Source: Pseudomonas sp. RIT-PI-r (GTDB lineage: Bacteria > Pseudomonadota > Gammaproteobacteria > Pseudomonadales > Pseudomonadaceae). Taken from it: a stretch of DNA of 64,000 bases. The number at the start of each line of letters is the position of its first letter. Within the stretch, counting starts at the first letter, position 1. The stretch is taken from assembly GCF_001297015.1 (NCBI RefSeq), contig NZ_LIGE01000041.1, positions 107,293 to 171,292 on the forward strand. Direction: 5' to 3'. Positions 63,124-64,000 of this stretch are shown in pieces. Below the pieces are notes generated by a model. The model was not told the origin of the DNA. It was given only the letters and a program-made list of their open reading frames with translations, and made no database searches. Made by a program: the position numbers and the translations under genes.

Positions 63124-63746
63124 TGCGCTTTCCGTTCTGGCGTATAGGCGTTTTCATTGCGGCGGCTGTCTGGCCGATGCTGTGGTTGTATCAGGCGCTT
63201 GAAGATTTGCTTGGACCAGATCCCGGCAAGGTGTTGGTGGATCGACTGGGGTTGGGGACGCTGGTACTGCTGTTGATCACCCTGAGCATGACGCCTGTGC
63301 AAAAACTTACCGGGTGGGCAGGGTGGATTGCTGTGCGCCGGCAATTGGGGCTTTGGTGTTTTGCCTACGTGGTTCTGCATCTGTGCAGCTATATGGCATT
63401 TATTCTGGGTTTCGACTGGTCGCAACTGGCGGTCGAGTTGCGCAAGCGGCCGTACATAATAGTGGGGGCGTTGGGGTTTCTTGGATTGCTGGCGTTGGCG
63501 GTCACGTCCAATCGCTACAGTCAGCGTCGATTGGGTTCGCGCTGGAAGAAGTTGCATCGGCTGGTATACGTGATTTTGGGCCTGGGTTTGCTGCATATGT
63601 TGTGGATCGTGCGCGCCGATCTTGAGGAGTGGGCAATCTATGCCTTTATAGGTGCGGTGCTTCTGGTGCTGCGTATTCCCCCGGTCATGCGTCGGATCCC
63701 GCGTTTACCGACTAAAAAGCAGGTTTTGCAAGAAAAGCGAAATTAA
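63123..63746 (+). CDS. msrQ: Heme-binding membrane subunit MsrQ
   Basis: 207 aa, five or six membrane helices with His residues (VLHLCSYMA, KLHRLVYVILGLGLLH) that bind heme b. It passes electrons from the quinone pool or FAD reductase to MsrP. It shares TGATG with msrP. Confidence 0.94.
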   Translation: MRFPFWRIGVFIAAAVWPMLWLYQALEDLLGPDPGKVLVDRLGLGTLVLLLITLSMTPVQKLTGWAGWIAVRRQLGLWCFAYVVLHLCSYMAFILGFDWSQLAVELRKRPYIIVGALGFLGLLALAVTSNRYSQRRLGSRWKKLHRLVYVILGLGLLHMLWIVRADLEEWAIYAFIGAVLLVLRIPPVMRRIPRLPTKKQVLQEKRN

Positions 63747-63749
63747 CGG

Positions 63750-63777
63750 TTGACGGCAGATTTGAGATGTCTATAAT
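63750..63777 (+). promoter_or_regulatory. First tandem rRNA-operon promoter
   Basis: TTGACG at 63750-63755, a 16-base spacer and TATAAT at 63772-63777, followed by TCGCCCC. It starts four bases after the msrQ stop region. Confidence 0.75.
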
Positions 63778-63895
63778 TCGCCCCACTTCCGGCGCAGTCG
63801 AAACGGAAAACTCCTTGAGATTCAATGAGTTATGTAGGTTTCGGCAGCAGGTTGCTTCAGTTCATCGAAGCCAAAAGGAAGTTGAAAAAGAGGTG

Positions 63896-63923
63896 TTGAC
63901 AGCAGCGTGTAACGCTGTAGAAT
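63896..63923 (+). promoter_or_regulatory. Second tandem rRNA-operon promoter
   Basis: TTGACA at 63896-63901, a 16-base spacer and TAGAAT at 63918-63923, with a GC-rich discriminator CGCCTCCCGC. The following leader (AAGCGCAAGTGGTTGAAG and GAAAACTTCTGAAAATA) matches my memory of the region before 16S rRNA in pseudomonads. Confidence 0.8.
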
Positions 63924-64000
63924 TCGCCTCCCGCTGCAGAGAGATCTGAAGCGCAAGTGGTTGAAGTTGTTGAAGAATTCTTCGAAAACTTCTGAAAATA
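63924..64000 (+). other. rrn: Start of rRNA-operon leader
   Basis: Leader after the second promoter; the window ends before the 16S rRNA. No 16S bases are seen. The short frame from 63767 to 63949 crosses both promoters and is not a gene. Confidence 0.65.

Noticed and set aside
63767..63949. A 60-codon frame at the end
   Set aside because: It overlaps both rRNA-operon promoters and has no ribosome site.

Overview
The window is chromosomal DNA of a fluorescent Pseudomonas (P. fluorescens group). The evidence is the gene content and order: cbrX-cbrA-cbrB-crcZ-pcnB-folK-panB-panC, the phuTUV-chaN-prrF-cbpA neighbourhood, pilA divergent from pilBCD, pilS-pilR, high-GC codon usage, and many Pseudomonas-type REP palindromes between genes. 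No phage, transposase, integrase, CRISPR array or antibiotic-resistance island is visible. This is mostly core genome.

Layout. 1-4.4 kb: pilR-pilS (minus), a small membrane protein, bamD. 4.5-8.9 kb: rluD-pgeF and clpB behind a heat-shock-type promoter. 9.2-9.6 kb: tRNA-Asn, tRNA-Pro, tRNA-Lys and a second identical tRNA-Pro. 9.7-16 kb: a chemoreceptor, an EF-hand protein with EGKCG motifs, a type II NADH dehydrogenase, DUF3094, MOSC and DUF1780 proteins, and an orphan transporter-like membrane protein. 16-21.3 kb: yacG-coaE-pilD-pilC-pilB (minus), divergent from pilA. pilC is interrupted by one in-frame TAA but otherwise has exactly the family length. 21.6-27.7 kb: BON protein, DUF2845/DUF748 pair, a methyltransferase, a DUF2236 protein. 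27.8-36.5 kb: acs, pgi, panD, panC, panB, folK, pcnB. 36.6-41.8 kb: the carbon-catabolite-repression module, with sRNA CrcZ under a sigma-54 promoter with CbrB-type boxes, cbrB, cbrA and the small overlapping cbrX. 41.9-45.6 kb: gluQRS, dksA, aminotransferase, sfsA. 45.6-51 kb: an iron/heme block (Rieske protein, phuT-phuU-phuV, ChaN lipoprotein, one PrrF sRNA with a Fur box, cbpA, TfoX-C protein). 51.2-57.4 kb: pentapeptide protein, fused kinase, mrcB with a TPR lipoprotein and yqcC, DUF4124 protein. 57.4-63.7 kb: ilvI-ilvH-ilvC, pssA, msrP-msrQ. The last 250 bases carry two tandem strong promoters and the start of what looks like an rRNA-operon leader, with 16S expected just beyond the edge.

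How the parts work together. PilS/PilR are predicted to drive the sigma-54 promoter of pilA, and PilB, PilC and PilD build the fibre. The pilC stop codon would break this system if it is real. CbrA/CbrB sense carbon/nitrogen balance and turn on CrcZ, which sequesters the Hfq/Crc repressor complex through six A-rich motifs. Fur probably controls both the heme transporter and PrrF.

The most useful second looks are the broken pilC with its local cluster of odd codons, the EGKCG/EF-hand fusion that resembles HvfA copper-metallophore precursors, the single PrrF copy, the second tRNA-Pro behind a terminator, and a sigma-54-like promoter in front of the BON protein. I found no clearly new multi-gene system.
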